A stretch of DNA of 64,000 nucleotides from Acorus gramineus (lineage: Eukaryota > Streptophyta > Magnoliopsida > Acorales > Acoraceae), in assembly GCA_030737835.1 (NCBI GenBank), contig CM060855.1, positions 17,992,378-18,056,377 of the forward strand. The letters run 5' to 3'. How positions within the stretch are numbered: the first letter of the stretch is position 1; each line of letters starts with the position of its first letter. Below, piece after piece: positions 11,501-25,900 of this stretch. The position numbers were made by a program, and so were the translations under genes. A model generated the notes under the pieces. The model was not told the origin of the DNA, searched no databases, and was given only the letters and a program-made list of their open reading frames with translations.

Positions 11501-12351
11501 GCTAGCTCAATATATAAGATGGTGGCACCCGTAGCTTCCGATGAAGGTTTGGCATGGATGCTTGGGATTCAATAGTTTGAAATAAATAGTTTTTTTATAT
11601 GAAAAAATGTCCAAGTGAGGGCTGTGAATGTGGGCTGGACAGTCATACTCAACACTTTATTTTATTATAAGTTTAGGCTGTGTGATAAAGATTTGAAAAG
11701 GAGCTCCAACTCTACTCAAAGATTACCTATTTCAGTGACCATGTGAGGATACAAAACTGAATATGCTCATTTAGTCCACCATATGTAGATTCCCCTTACA
11801 ACATCAATATTATAAATCCACATTGATAACATTTATTTGTCAACTTAATTATTCTTGCATATCCTTCATGTTATGGCCCCAAACATGGCTTACCCAACGT
11901 GTCAATGTGTACTAGTCTATTACTCCTTTAAATCAGTTGCAGAACAGGGACATTGAATTTTACTTATGCATCCATAACTAGGTGGTTCATATGCCTGAAC
12001 AAGCATTATTCCAAGCAGTTGCCATGAGGTTTTCAATATCCCATTCAAGGAATAAAACTTATCAAGCTTTTCATATTATTCCTTGTATCTTTTTAAATAA
12101 AATAGCATGGATATTTATGCAAGTACAGTATTTACAAGATATCTTAATTGTTTCAATATGTGAAAATGTGTTCTCTGGATCTTCCTATATATGTTTTTCT
12201 TAGATGTAAATAATGTCGAATTTACTAAAATTTTACTGAATTTGTTCAAACTAATTGAGGAGTGCATTAAGGAAGAGTAACAGTTCAATGTTTCATAGCT
12301 GTAATCCATGTGTTCATGTTTTCTTAGTCTTCATTGTTTGAATTAAATTGA
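8548..12351. other. Intergenic region between the lectin kinase and its decayed copy
   Basis: No convincing gene. The first part is the kinase 3' flank, including a 20-bp-class direct repeat (AGATCTCATAAGCTCCT twice, about 8752-8791). Sequence around 9377-9480 and 9660-9960 is shared with the duplicated block at 12352-13735. A small CACTA-type MITE lies at 9697-9889. Parts of 10850-11560 carry GTTTGG/CCAAAC-type MITE remnants too decayed to bound. Confidence 0.5.
9697..9889. mobile_element. Small CACTA-type (En/Spm) MITE, about 193 bp
   Basis: The right end reads TTTTTTTTTGTAGTG, the reverse complement of the CACTACAAAAA terminus typical of CACTA elements. The left end is a degraded version (CAATGTAAAAAAAAC). 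The interior has GCGGCG / TTTGCGGCGGTTTG stretches, as in known plant CACTA MITEs. It is absent from the equivalent place in the duplicated block (near 13620), so it inserted after, or outside, that duplication. No clear 3-bp target duplication was seen. Confidence 0.6.
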
Positions 12352-13735
12352 CCACAACAAGAAAATTTAAATAACTGTCATTGTTTGAAAGAAACGAGAA
12401 ATAAGAAAATATTGATTTTAATTTTTCTCTCTAATAATACATGATCACCCTTGTCCATTTTTAGATATGTCATATATAAAAAAATATATCCGTATTCTGC
12501 ATATGAAGATATTGGAATTCAAATATTAATATCTATACCATAATGATATAGAATAGAATACAGAAATTAAGATATCTGATAACGCATATTTGATCAATTG
12601 ACATGCTAAATTTTAGTTTATCAAAGGAGTCGCGTCCAGCCTGCCACCGATGTCTACGCCTTCAGTGTTTTCCTTCTCGAGGTGGCGTGCTCGCACAGGC
12701 TGATGAACCTGCGTGCGTCGCCCGTAGACCTAAGCTTTTCAGATTGGATGTTGGACCAATGGCGGCGGGGAGCGTTGGATGTGTGGCTGGAGGGGGATTA
12801 CGCGGTGGAGGAGGTGGAGCTCGTGCTAAAGCTGGGGTTGCTATGTGCGAACGCAGTGGCGGTGGCGAGGCCGAGCATGAGATAGGTGGTGCGGTTTTTG
12901 GACCACGACATGGAGATACCAGAGCTGTCGCCAAACTACATGAATGTGGGGATGCCAGGCTTGGATCACTGTATGAGTTTCGATGAGTATTTCATGTCAT
13001 ACGCGACAACTTCTTGAATCAGGGGTTCTTGCACTCTTCTGTGGCGGATCGTTGCTATCTGTGGGTCGATAATATGATGATCGACTGTTTTTTTTTTTTT
13101 TAATTTGTTTTATGTCTGAACAGTGGTAGTATGTAAAAATGGTTTTTATTGTTTTATTTTTGTTGATAAAAATAAATCTGTATTCCTTCGAGATATTAAG
13201 AAAATTATATTATGAGCTATACAAGTATTCATCATTTCTCAACACCTATCTTGCATTTTGCAAAACAGAGGAATACATGAAAAGCCCTTAACAAATTTTA
13301 GAGGATGGGGTCCTGAATGGATATTCACCTTTTCGTGTATTTCTCTATGAGCTGCTACAAAGAACACCCTATAACAACTAATGAGAAGGCGTCACGTATG
13401 AGGGGAAAGTCAACAAATATATTTGAATAGACTTTTATCGGTAAAAGTCTTTTTGTTGGAGGTTTTACAATGTATTTAACTTACATGACGCCTTCTCATT
13501 CATTATTACATGGTAGTTCCGTGTAGCAGACCACAGAAAATCTGATCCCATTCACCAGTGGCAATCCCAAATAGAAATATGGTTTTCTATTGTATTGAAC
13601 ATGGATAATGTTAGGTACAGTCTCAAATGCAATCTTATGAATAATGCATAATTTTTTTAAAAATAATAAAACGTTTTTTTTTTTTTTCAAATTGAATAAA
13701 TTTATTTTTAAATAAATATAAAAATAATTTAACGA
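12352..13735 (+). repeat. Diverged segmental copy of the lectin kinase intron, exon 2 and 3' flank
   Basis: 12352-12616 matches the 3' part of the kinase intron (about 7580-7845), including the run around AATATTAATATCTATAC. 12617-13063 matches exon 2, and 13064-13735 matches 3' flank up to about 9960, with shared stretches such as GATATTAAGAAAATTA and GAACATGGATAATGTTAGG. Because intron sequence is included, this is a DNA-level duplication, not a retrocopy. Several indels separate the copies. Confidence 0.82.
12617..13063 (+). pseudogene. Decayed lectin kinase exon 2 (truncated duplicate)
   Basis: After an intron-like AG at 12615-12616 the sequence opens with bases for IKGVAS, as in the parent exon 2, then jumps to the segment for ATDVYAF. 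About 210 bp of exon, including the HRD catalytic loop, the DFG motif and the APE motif, are missing. The remainder follows the parent (residues like [24 protein letters not shown] and VAVARPSMR), but a TAG at 12883-12885 replaces the Gln codon after SMR. No exon 1, signal peptide, lectin or transmembrane part lies upstream. It cannot encode a working kinase; a transcript is not excluded. Confidence 0.88.
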
Positions 13736-13919
13736 GAGAAATATTCCTTGTAAAATGAAAATGAGAATTAATAATAAAAGTGTATCCGCACAGTAAACCT
13801 ACTGCTCCACAGTAAACCTACTGCTCACGATTAGGGCGGGAAACAAAACCCTCCTCTTCTCTCCCCTCACTCCCAAAAATCCAAAACCCTCACAAAAAAA
13901 AAAAAAAATCAAGAACACA
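13736..13919 (+). promoter_or_regulatory. Immediate upstream region of POLD1
   Basis: A short spacer between the duplicated block and the POLD1 start codon. It holds a perfect 17-base direct repeat with a 19-bp period (CAGTAAACCTACTGCTC at 13791 and 13810), followed by a GC-rich, CT-rich leader and an A tract at about 13892-13908. The transcription start cannot be fixed. Distance to the start codon is about 95 bases, so the repeat may lie in the core promoter or 5' UTR. Confidence 0.4.
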
Positions 13920-16900
13920 ATGAGCAGCGGCAAGAGGCGGCCATCGACGGCGTCGACGCCGACGCCAAACCCTCCCAAGCGATTCCAATCAAACACCAAC
14001 CGACAACAGCAACAGCAGCCGCCGCCGCCGCCGCCGAAGCCGTCATCAATGGCGGAAGAAGAGGAGGAAATGATGGACGAGGACGTCTTCTTGGAGGAGA
14101 CGCTTCTCCTCCAAGAGGAAGAGCGAAACGAGGCCTTCTCCACCCGCCTCTCCAAGTGGAAGCGCCCCTCCCTCTCTCACTCCTACCTCTCCCTCTCCCA
14201 ACCCATCGGTCCGTGTCCCTTCTTTGATCTCATCGGTTTTTCTTTCTTTCTTGGGTTGATTTTGGTGGGGTTTTGCAGTTTTTCAGCAACTGGAGATCGA
14301 TTACGTGATCGGGGAGTCGCACAAAGAGCTCCTCCCCAGTTCGTCCGGTGCCGCCGCGATTCTTAGGATCTTTGGTGTTACGAGTGAAGGTTTGTTCTCT
14401 TTTGGTGTTCAACTTTACATGGGTTTTTGTCAATTTTTTCTTCTTTTGGGTGTTTCAGTGATTAAATTTTGTTGCTTTAGCCCAAAGATCTCACCTTTCG
14501 TTATGATTGGGGTCATTGAGCTGCTAAAATTAATATTGGGGTTGTTTATCATGACATCAATGACGGATACCAATCAAAATTTAACTTACTTGTAAACTGT
14601 TGGACTGAAATTTATCATTTCAGTGGTAGAAAGGTTTTTGGTTTTTTGAACTTTAATCTGTATGGTTGGCTTATCTTGGAATAATTGATCACAATGAAAG
14701 ATTTGGATGTTGATGGGGATCAAGTGATTTTATCAAAATTATATGGTGTATAATTTTGGGGTATAATTCAGTAGATCTATGTTCTTTTTGTTGATCAATC
14801 TATTTGTTTTAAATGGTTAGGGCATAGTGTGTGCTGCCGTGTACATGGATTTGAGCCTTACTTCTACATTAGCTGCCCCCAGGGGATGGGGCCCGATGAT
14901 ATCTCCCGTTTCCACCAAACCCTTGAAGTAAGCTTCTTTTTTTAAAAAAAAAAAAAAGATATTGTTTTTTTTCTTGTTTTGTGTTCGGATAATCAACATT
15001 GTGGGACTTGGCTCAGGCGAGAATGAGGGAATCAAACAGGAGTAGCAATGTGCTGAGGTTTGTGAAGAGGATCGAGATGTTGCATAAGAGGAGCATCATG
15101 TATTACCAGCAGCAGCAGTCTCATCCATTTCTCAAGGTTGTCGTTGCTCTGCCGACAATGGTTGCCAGCTGTCGTGGTAAGATGATCCGTTTTGTTCTGT
15201 TTTAATATGTGACTATTTTTATGTTGCAAATAGTTATAGAATTAATGGTCTTGGCACAATTGCTTTTATTGGTAATTGTTGTGGCTTCCTGACATTGTTA
15301 TATTGCACTATGAGTATGCCCGACTTACTACATTTACGTCTTATCGTACAGTTCTTAAATTTTTTTGAAGATTCTCTTATTCCTTATTTTAGTCATATTC
15401 TGTAACAGTTTCTCCTAGAATTACCATCCATAATAAAAAAACATACTCCAAGCCATGGATGTGCAAAATTTATGATTTTACGGTTTTCTAATATCACTGA
15501 GCATCGCATGGAATCACTGAAACTCAAATAAGAGAGAGATATCTTAAAATCTTCAAATCGGTGGAGATGTAGGCTAATGGAAATTTGATTCAATTAAAGT
15601 AGCAGAAATAAACAGATGATAATAAACTCCTGGATTTTTAAGAATAAATATAGTTCTCCTGCAGTCAACAGGGCCGCATGTTGGACCTGTTACCTTCTAG
15701 TCTTCTCAACTTGCTATGGAAACTCCTGATTCAACAAAAAGAAGTCAAAATTATCTTTTTTAAAAGGTTTATCACTTATCTCCCAGTTTTTTCCCCAGAG
15801 GAAAGGAATGATCCATCGTGCAAATAAACTTTGAAACATTTAGCCTTTATATTTATATGAAATACTCAATTGTGGAATGACCATCAACCAAATATGGTGG
15901 TGCCATATAAATCATACACACATCAATAAACTAAGCACTTATGCCTCCTTTCTAGCTAGTGTTTTCCTTGACGTGATCAAATGAAATTTTGACAAAATGT
16001 ATTTGTGGATTTTGAAAATATTATTGATTTCCCCATAGAAACCTTTGAACCCAACGTATATGTCAAACTACTAGCGTCTTGATATATTCAATTCATTTTG
16101 TGCAATTTTTTTATATATTTAACGGGGTTGAATTGAATCGGCAGGCATTTTGGAGAGGGGGATTCAGATAGATGGTCTTGGCTTTAAGAGTTTTATTACA
16201 TATGAAAGCAATGTTCTCTTTGCGCTGCGCTTCATGATTGATTGTAACATTGTTGGTGGCAATTGGATTGAAATCCCTGTTGGAAAGTGTAAGAGGGCGG
16301 TGAAGAATATATCTTATTGCCAATTGGAACTTGATTGCCTGTATCCTTATGCATTTGAGAGATCTATTTACTATAATGCTGTTACCCTGTTTCAACTATT
16401 GCTACTAGAAATTTTTTTCTCCTTGACACAATAAATAGGTATTCAGAATTGATCAGCCATGCTCCTGAAGGACAGTTCTCTAAAATGGCTCCATTTCGTA
16501 TTTTAAGTTTTGACATTGAATGTGCTGGTCGTAAAGGACTTTTTCCAGAGCCTAGCCATGATCCTGTTATTCAGGTCATTTCCATAATTTTATAAATCAT
16601 TCTGGCTGTTATATTGTGATTCAGTAGTTTTACTACTATTTATATTTTTTGGTAATCAGGTGGCCAACCTTGTAACTCTACAAGGAGAAGATCATCCTTT
16701 AATACGTAATGTGATGACTCTCAAATCATGCTCCCCAATAGTTGGGGTTGACGTGATGTCATTTGAAACAGAAAAAGACGTTTTGCTCGCTTGGAGGGTA
16801 ATTGGATTTACTCTTTCTGATTAATCTGTATTATTATTATTATCTTTTTTTTAGGTTGGAGCCCTATGATAAGCATTTCTACTAGTTTTTTAAGGTGAAA

Positions 16901-19900
16901 CTATAATGTGAACGATGTATTTGAACTTTCTATATTCAATTGTTGTTTTTCTCATCATTTTTTTTGTGTAAGGACTGAAAGGATTTATTTCTCATCATGA
17001 TATAGGAATTACAAATCAAGTGCATTGTTGCTGTCTAACGATATATTGAGTACAAGCAATTAATTTCCCTGTTTCATAACTCCAAGATACGACTTGTACT
17101 TCCATAACACATGGAGTTCTGGTTTCTACTTGCAAGATTTTACACGATGCTGCACCTTGATTAATCCTTTGGCTGATGCAGCGAATACGCATTGCAAAAA
17201 ACTTAGTGGCTATTGTTGACATTACTTTGACACATTACTACAGATTTTTTATTTATAAGTTAATTTTACATTAACATGCCATGACTTATTGAGCAGTCTC
17301 ACTGACGTGACTAGCTATTCTATTAATGATTGCTTGAGTTTCAATTGTATGTTACTTCTGATTGCTTAGATGTCCTTGCAGCTCTCTAACATCAAGTTCT
17401 CTTAGGTTCTTTTCCTATCTTTATGGGGATTTCATTCCTTCTCAAAATAAATTGTTTATTATGACAAATTAATAAAAAAAAATTTGAGTTCAGTGAAGAG
17501 TTAATTTTTTCAAATAATTTTAAATCACAATATTATGAGATGTCCAAACAACCTCTCAGTTGAAATATATGAAAGTAGATGGTGGATTTACCACAAATAT
17601 TGTTCTTACGTCGCTTATGCTTTTTGTTGTGCTTAAATTTTGTTCTCCTCCTTGCACTAGTTGACGTGGGCTATTTATATGATGTCTATGTTATCTTGCC
17701 GTCAACCTTTCATTTTCAATTACTTCCTATATATGATTTCTCGGTCTCTTTCTAATGATGTTTAGCTTTATTTACATCAGGCATTCTGCATCATTTGTTT
17801 ATATTTTATCTCTGCTAAAACAACAAAAATTGCTTAATATGAGAATGCTGCAGGACTTCATCCGTGAGATTGACCCTGATGTTATAATTGGATACAATAT
17901 ATGCAAATTTGATCTACCATATCTTATAGAGGTAATAGTTTTCCCAGTTTGTGTGATAATTCAACTCATAACTACCAATTGGCCTTCATGCAATCCATAT
18001 ATTTTGGTTAAACATGAGATTTGAGATTCTATATGTTTGCAGAGAGCTGAGGCACTAAAAATTGCTGATTTTCCAATCTTGGGTCGTATACGAAACAGTA
18101 GGGTTCGTGTGAGGGATACTACTTTTTCCTCAAGGTTGGATTTGCACAGTGTTATTTATCATTCTTCGGGTAAAATGGTTCTGTGGTTTTTTTGCTGTCT
18201 GTGCTGGTCTTCTTGTCTGCAATTATATATTCATCTATATTCTTTTGATTTTCTTTTTAGTTCTTGTTTTATTAGTTTTCCATTTGTATTTTTACACTCT
18301 TCTTGTTTTCTTTATTTTGCTCCTTTTTATTTTTTGAAAGAAGTTTTGCACCTTTTCTTGAGGAGATACTATTTCTTCTTTCTTGGATGTTCACCATATT
18401 AAAAAAATTTGGTGGACATCCCAACCCACATTTTTTTAAATTCAAGAAATCTAGAGAAGTAAAATTATGCATCCCTCAAGCCCTTAGGCCTTCTGAGTTT
18501 CCATCCCTAGCGTTGCACATATATCCAGGGAAATAATATAATGTGAACTAGGGCATATGTCACCAACAATTGCTCTTAATGTATTTTGGTTTCTGGGATA
18601 GCCCTTTCCATGAGTTATCTCATCAAATCAGCTGTTATACTTTAATGATTTTAGAAATATTTTTATCTTTGGTGCATTTTTCTATGCAATTTAGATTGAA
18701 ACATGTCAGATTTAATTTTCAGATGATAGATTTTTGTCAATTATCAAGTTCAATGCAAATGGCTGCTGAAAGTTGATAAGTAGAGAACTAGCTATTTGTT
18801 ATAATTATACCATACCTTCTCAGTTGAGGCTTTTTTTTTTTCATTGGCCTCTTAACTGCTTCCAATTAGGACTTTAGGCAAGTTCCAAAGTTGGAAGCCA
18901 GAGAAACATCCATAAAGCAATTCTTAAACTTGCATGAAGCTTGTCTCAGATATTCTAGATAAGTACCCTCAAAGCCAAATTTATCAGTTTGGATGAGGTT
19001 TCTTAATTTTTTTAGTTTATTGAAATATACCTTGGTGTTTACTTATAGTTTAGTGCCTAATTTGTTTGATAAATACTTCATCTTGAAATATTACCCATAT
19101 TCATTTTTGTCCCATTTTACCTTGTTACTAAAATTACGATAAGATGTTTCCATAATATAGCCTGAAATATTATGCCATTTTTAAAAAATAGTATTCCTTT
19201 GTTATCTATATATACAACTCCGACATTCTTCTTCGCAGCAGGCTGCTGACAATTTATTGTTCATGCAGACAGTATGGAGTACGGGAAAGTAAAGAAGTTA
19301 CCATTGAAGGAAGAGTTCAATTTGATTTGCTTCAGGTTCTACATATATGCTTTTACCTTATTTAATTTCTTAATGCATACGGAATGCATGAAGTGTACTG
19401 TTTCTCTAGTCTTTGCTTATTCCATCCCGCGCTCTGTGCTGTCTCTTTGGGTTTAGGTGATGCAAAGAGATTACAAACTCAGTTCATACTCACTGAATTC
19501 TGTTTCAGCACATTTCCTCTCAGAGCAAGTATGTAGCACACTCCCACCACTTTTGTGTTGTATATACATCATCTTAAGTTCATCTTATAGCATATATATT
19601 TTATCTCTTGAGATATGAAACTGTAATATTTGGGTTGTCCATTTTCTTGCATTAGTCTTGAAGATTTAAATTCTATTCTACTCATCAAGATTTGAAAACT
19701 TTTGGTCAATACTCATCAATAAGACAAACAGTCTCTGTATTGAACAATCATTATTGGTGAATTAATAAATGCATTTCTTATAGTGTTATCCACCCTTAGT
19801 CAGGGTTCCTTAGTTGCATTGTATTGTTGTTCTGGTCCTGTCTGTCCATTGATGCCTGTACTGTTGTTTTGATTTATTTATGAAGTACAAGGACGCATCC

Positions 19901-22900
19901 ATTATGCTGAGTGCTGACTGCATAAATACTTCAGTATTGACAACCAACTGTATTTGGTCCATCCCTTTCTAATGGGAAACGGGAAACTATATGAAAATGC
20001 ACAATAAAACATATATGAAAAGGCATAATAAAACGTATTTCCTTATCAGCTTTTTTTTCTCTCAGGTATGAGAGTTTTTATACACATACATGTGTTAGTA
20101 TGAGACATGAGTGTCCAATATGGGCATGTGTTTGTGTCAGACAGACACATAATATCCCACATGGATCAGATCATGAACTTGAGGTGTTGAAGCAGGACAG
20201 CTACATGTCTATTAACTGGTTTGGCTTTGGGTTCTTCTAAGTTTAATAGTTTGTTGGCTGATTGCGGGATTTTTTTTTTCCTTTTATGTGATGGCAATAT
20301 AGGGAAAATCTCCACCTGAAATTTTGTTAAGTAACAATTGCAAAGCTCCAACATAGGTTGGAATTTCTCTTTTGGCTGGGGTTGATTTTGTTTTGTCTTT
20401 GAGGCATTGTTACCTTATTATTATTGTTTTCCAGTGACCTTGTGGTTTATTTGATTTGAGGTTTTTTATATTTTATGCTCTTAAGGGGAGCCAAATAAAA
20501 ACGAAGGTCTGTCATCATATTTTTTTCCTTGAAAATGATTGATATAACTAAACTTCCATGGATTTTTAAATTGATAAAAAAAACGGAAACTGGATGGGTA
20601 AATGGTTTCATGATTCCAGTGATCTGTTCATTGATGGCTAAGTATGTAGGAGGAGGAGATAAAGAGATAACTATTTTGATAGGATTACCCAGGAGCAATC
20701 ACATTTCATGGTGGTGGTTTAGCTGATATGTAGAGCGACATTGGGATAACTGAGGAGCAGATGGTATGTTTTGAAACTGCTACAGACTTGAGAGGGACGG
20801 CATGGGGAGGTCAATGATTGGAAAGAAACAGTTAGATACTCAAGAGGGAAGACATGGGTAGTTGTATGATTACAGTTTTTCTTTATTAGATGGCTCTGTT
20901 ATTTGTTGTTTATGAGATGTATATGATTTTGTTTTTGGACATTTGACTCTTTGGTTCAGCAATTTACTTTTATCAGGTTTTTTAGGTTCTGTTGTTCACC
21001 CAATTGAAAATTTGGACTATTTTGAGGAAAAAAGTATTATCTTTGAATATATGTAATTCTGTTCCTGAAATCTAGCAATTAGTCCATTTTTTTAAATTCA
21101 CTATTATCAAATAAGTCAGGTAACCATGGTACTGGATGCATGTGTTTACGTTTTTTTTATTATTACATATATAATATATTTAGATTATCTAAGATCTAAA
21201 TGCAAGTACTGTAGTGAACTTTCAGAATATATTGGTTTTCAAGTATACTGTTCAGTATCATGGTGTATTTCAGGTTATGATTCTTATGCTTAGTTTTTTG
21301 GCACCTAGGTGACATCTATGCAAGTTTTTGAATACGTAAAAATGTATTTTCATGTCAAATCACCATTATTCTTTAATTTTCTATCCAAGGATTTGAATAC
21401 AGAAAAATGTATTTTCATGTTAAGTTTTCTTGCTGTCATATTTTCAATCAAGAATAGAAGGAAGATGTTCACCATTCAATAATATCTGATCTTCAAAATG
21501 GGAACCCAGAGACTAGAAGGCGTCTTGCTGTCTACTGCTTGAAGGTTTGTACTACCTTTCAGATTTTATTTTGTACTGCTTATTGTTCCTGTACCCCTTT
21601 GATATTTATTCCAAAATTGGAATGTATTCTTTAATGTTAGATGTATAAATATTTTAACTAAAGTAGAAACATATTTCTTATTTGAACAATCTCCCTATTT
21701 TCTCTTAATTGCCAAAGGAGAATATTCAAGTAGACATTTCATACATGGATTGCAAAGAAATCATTCAAATACTACCCATTCTTACTTCTCAGAAGATTCT
21801 AAAGTTGTGTGTTTCAAGATTATTTCCCTGTGTTCATGGCGCCCCAAACTTTCCAAATGTAAAAAGACTTCTCATCTCCTCATCTCATGGATCCTTTGTT
21901 TCATTTGCCCGATGACCACTCACCGCAATACACAATTGCAGTGGTGGCTTTGGTAGAGGAAATGCTAATACTTCAAGCTTTGGGACCTAACTGACGTAGT
22001 GCAAAAGGATTTGTATGAGATCTAAAGAAGATAGAGATCTACGCAAATCAATATATAAAGATTGATCTGACGATACCACAGTTTGGATCCGCAATTAAAA
22101 AACGAGTTTATAATTTTTTTTTTTAAAAGTCACCTAACGCATTCTAAAAGAAAAATATGCATCTTTGACCTATGAGGCTCTTTAATAGAACTCATAAATC
22201 ATCTAACATCTCTCTTAATAGGATTCATAATCAACTGCTTTGAGACCATGTTAGTGTATTTAGGTTGGGCTTCAAAAAGAAAAAAGAAAAATACACACTA
22301 AAGGATGCATGGATGGATGATGGAGAGTACCACTTTCTCACTTGCCCAACACTTCTTTTATTGGTGGATGATGATTTTTTTGGAGGTTGAATAAAAAATC
22401 ATCTAACTCATTAGTGGGTGATGATACTTGTGCATCTAAAAAAAGATAGTTCTGCCCTTTGTATCACATTCCGCAGGTGCAATATAAATGTTCCATGTGC
22501 AAACAATTAGAATAATAGAGACAAAACTAATTCAAATTTTTTTTAAAGAAAAATTATAAATTCGTGAGGTACATGTTATCTTATTTACAACTCAGTATTC
22601 TAGCAGAGACCTTTTTATTCTTGATAGGTAAGTTGGAAGACCTCTTACAAATCAACTTACACCATCAAAGATGCACACTTATTTCCCCCCAGAAAAAAGA
22701 AAAGATGCACGCTTATTTCAAGTACAAACAGAAATAAAATCTATTTTTCACTGGATTCTTGTCGGAATTCCAACTCTATCATCTAATATAGTCTATTTAA
22801 CCTCCTTTGGAAGAGTTAAAGAAAATTCTGTTTCTGCTTTCAGTCATGACCTTAATTGGGTAATGAAACAGCCACCTCATTTTGCTTTCCTTCAAAACAC

Positions 22901-25900
22901 ACTCTCTCTTGTTCTTGTAGATAGTTATCTTTTCCAAGACTTGTGGAACACCTCTCTTTTTGAAAATCTCCTACTTGGAAATGAAGCGGATAGGATACAT
23001 CAAGTCATTATCCAAACTACAACTGTTGGAATAATAGTGTTTCTTAGGACTGTTAATATCACATCTTATTGTTTTGTTTGTAATGCAGGATGCCTATCTT
23101 CCACAGCGCCTCCTAGACAAATTGATGTTCATGTACAACTATGTGGAGATGGCTAGAGTAACCGGTGTCCCTATCTCTTTTTTACTTTCAAGAGGGCAGA
23201 GCATTAAGGTGACCATGTTGAGATACTTTTATGTGTGATCTTGCTAAAATGTGACAATAGGTCTTACAGTAAGGTCAAATATTATCCAGGTCCTTTCTCA
23301 GCTTCTTAGGAAAGCAAAACAAAAGAACCTTGTTATTCCAAATGTTAAAGGGCAAGGTTCCGGACAAGATACATTTGAAGGGGCAACTGTAAGTTCTTGT
23401 TTGTTGGAGATATAAATAATCTTTTTCTTTGCTCCATTTACATCATTGATTTAATGATTGGCAAGTACATCTCATACTGGAAGACAAATATCAGATTTTT
23501 CATGAAGCTGATACATACTAATTTCCATATTGGTTTTGGCATCACTGTGATTAAAATCTGTCAATTACTATCAGGTGTCATCTGATATCTATAGGTATTA
23601 ACTAAAAAATTATTAGTATCTACTGGCATCTAAAGTGCTTAAAACCCTCCTAAATAAGCTGCTAAATGCTGGAGAACAAAAATCCAAAAACCTTCTATGG
23701 CATCTACAAATTCTAATGGCCTGAAATTGGATCTTTTAAAAACCCAAACCTTTTGACGTGAGTTAAACGCCAACTTCTTAATTGTGCAATAATCCAGTTT
23801 TTCATTGTTTCTTATAATATAAGCATATCTATTGACTTAATGTACATAATGTCATTCTATAATTTTATGATCAGTGCTGTAAGATAGGTGACTGCCTGCC
23901 TAAATCATCCATTACAACTTTTTTCTCTCTCTCTGATTCCCCATTCTCAAATCTCTGTTTCTCTCTCACATCATAGGACATGGTTTCAAACTATTTAAGT
24001 TATGATGCAGAAACAAATCGTCATGATTCTCTCAACTTTGAACATGCCATCTGCAGGTTTTAGAGGCTAAAGCAGGATTCTATGAGAAGCCCATTGCGAC
24101 ATTGGATTTTGCTTCTCTGTATCCTTCGATCATGATGGCATACAATCTATGTTACTGCACTCTGGTGAGCTATCTTCATATTACCTTGACTTACTGCCAA
24201 CTAGAATAGCACAACTTGAAATTAAGAAAATGATTTCTGTAGTTCAAGCAGCTGAAAAATGGGCTATCCTTGCTCTTTTTTCTTCCCTTCACTTTTCTCC
24301 TTTGTGAAGGTTTTGCCAGAGGATGTATGTAAACTCAACTTGCCACCAGAGTGTATCAATAAAACTCCATCTGGTGAAACATTTGTTAAATCTGATCTAC
24401 AGAAGGTCTGAGTACTTTCTAATTCATTATTTACAATTACTCATTTTATCTTCATCGGATAACTTTCATCTGTGTTATACTTTCATAATATGATATTACA
24501 GTTCCTGATATTTGGACAGCATTTTATGTCAGGGCGTACTTCCAGAAATTCTTGAAGAACTACTGGCTGCTCGTAAAAGAGCAAAAGCAGATTTAAAGGT
24601 AATTTGCACTCACTATTCAATTTTATTATTATTATTTTCTGATATCTTTTTTTGTGAGTGTGTTGGTTGGGTTCCTTGTTAATTGTAAAGTTACATTCTG
24701 GCTGGAAAGCATTCACAAATCACGAAATAATATTACATGTCCTGATGAATTTATTAGATGCTTTGACTTCTTATGTTGGATGTAAAAAATGTGAGCCGCT
24801 TCAGGGTGCCTCGTTTCCAGTGTTGTCTTCTGTTGTACTGTGTCGAAAGGATTAAAGTTTCACAAAAGGCAAACATTTCAATATCTGTCATTCCATCTCA
24901 TTTTCTTGCCCATTTCTGATTTTTTATTTTTTTATTTTTTGAAAATGAACTGAACATCTATTTACCACCAAATAATAGTTAAGCGGGGTACAAAGAAGTA
25001 AATAACAGGGGAAATCAAGGAAAACAGGGAAAAAAACTGAACATCCCAGGATCAGTGAATGAGATGTCAACTAATCCAGGGGCCCAAGCCAAAAAAATGT
25101 CACTCCTCAATGAAGAGCATGTTCCCCGTGAACTCCACAGTGCTCGCCCCAGCACAGTGCTTGCTCCAGCACAGTGAAGGCCCCAATTTTTTACAAAAAA
25201 ATACGACGGCACCCAAATGCTCTTTGGAATAACTGCACCACCCTAGAACACAACTTTATCTCTTTATAGCCATATAACCACACTGCTGCTGGAAGGAGTG
25301 ATTGAGAGATTTTAGCCTTCGCACTCCTATTTATCCCCTCTTCCTTACGTGGCACCTGCAGCCCACATCTCTGCTCAAGTGACCCAAATTTAGTGTTGAA
25401 GCTTGTAGTGTTCCCCAACCACAGGCACACCTGCCGTGAAACCGGGCAAGAACAAAAGAGATGCTCCATCATCTCCAGAAACGCATTACAAGGCGCTCTG
25501 TCGCAGTATCAGGAGACCAACAGTGAACACCTTAGTCATCACTCTCTCCTTGTACACGAGCCATAAGAAAGCTTGCACCTAAAGCAAGATTTTAATCCCC
25601 CAAATCTCCCTCGACTTGGATGCCATAGAACCATGTAAATGAAGCTCTTCCCACCACTAGTCATAACAATGTTCTACTGAGAAACCATCTATAGGGATTG
25701 GAGTCCAAATCACCTCATCGGGGGTGCCCGCGGACATCCGGAAATCCCGAAGGAGAGACATAAGTCGGTCAAACATCTCGGCTTCACAACTTACTACTCA
25801 TAAGGATCTCCCAAGACCCACATCTCCTTGTTGTATTCGAGAATCATAAAAGAGTTGGACTAAATCACATTTAAACCACAAAATGCTGTATCAGTATTAG

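Noticed and set aside
22671-23156. A 161-codon open frame overlapping POLD1 exon 13
   Set aside because: It runs from intron 12 into exon 13 in the wrong frame, resembles nothing I recognise, and the exon is fully explained by POLD1.
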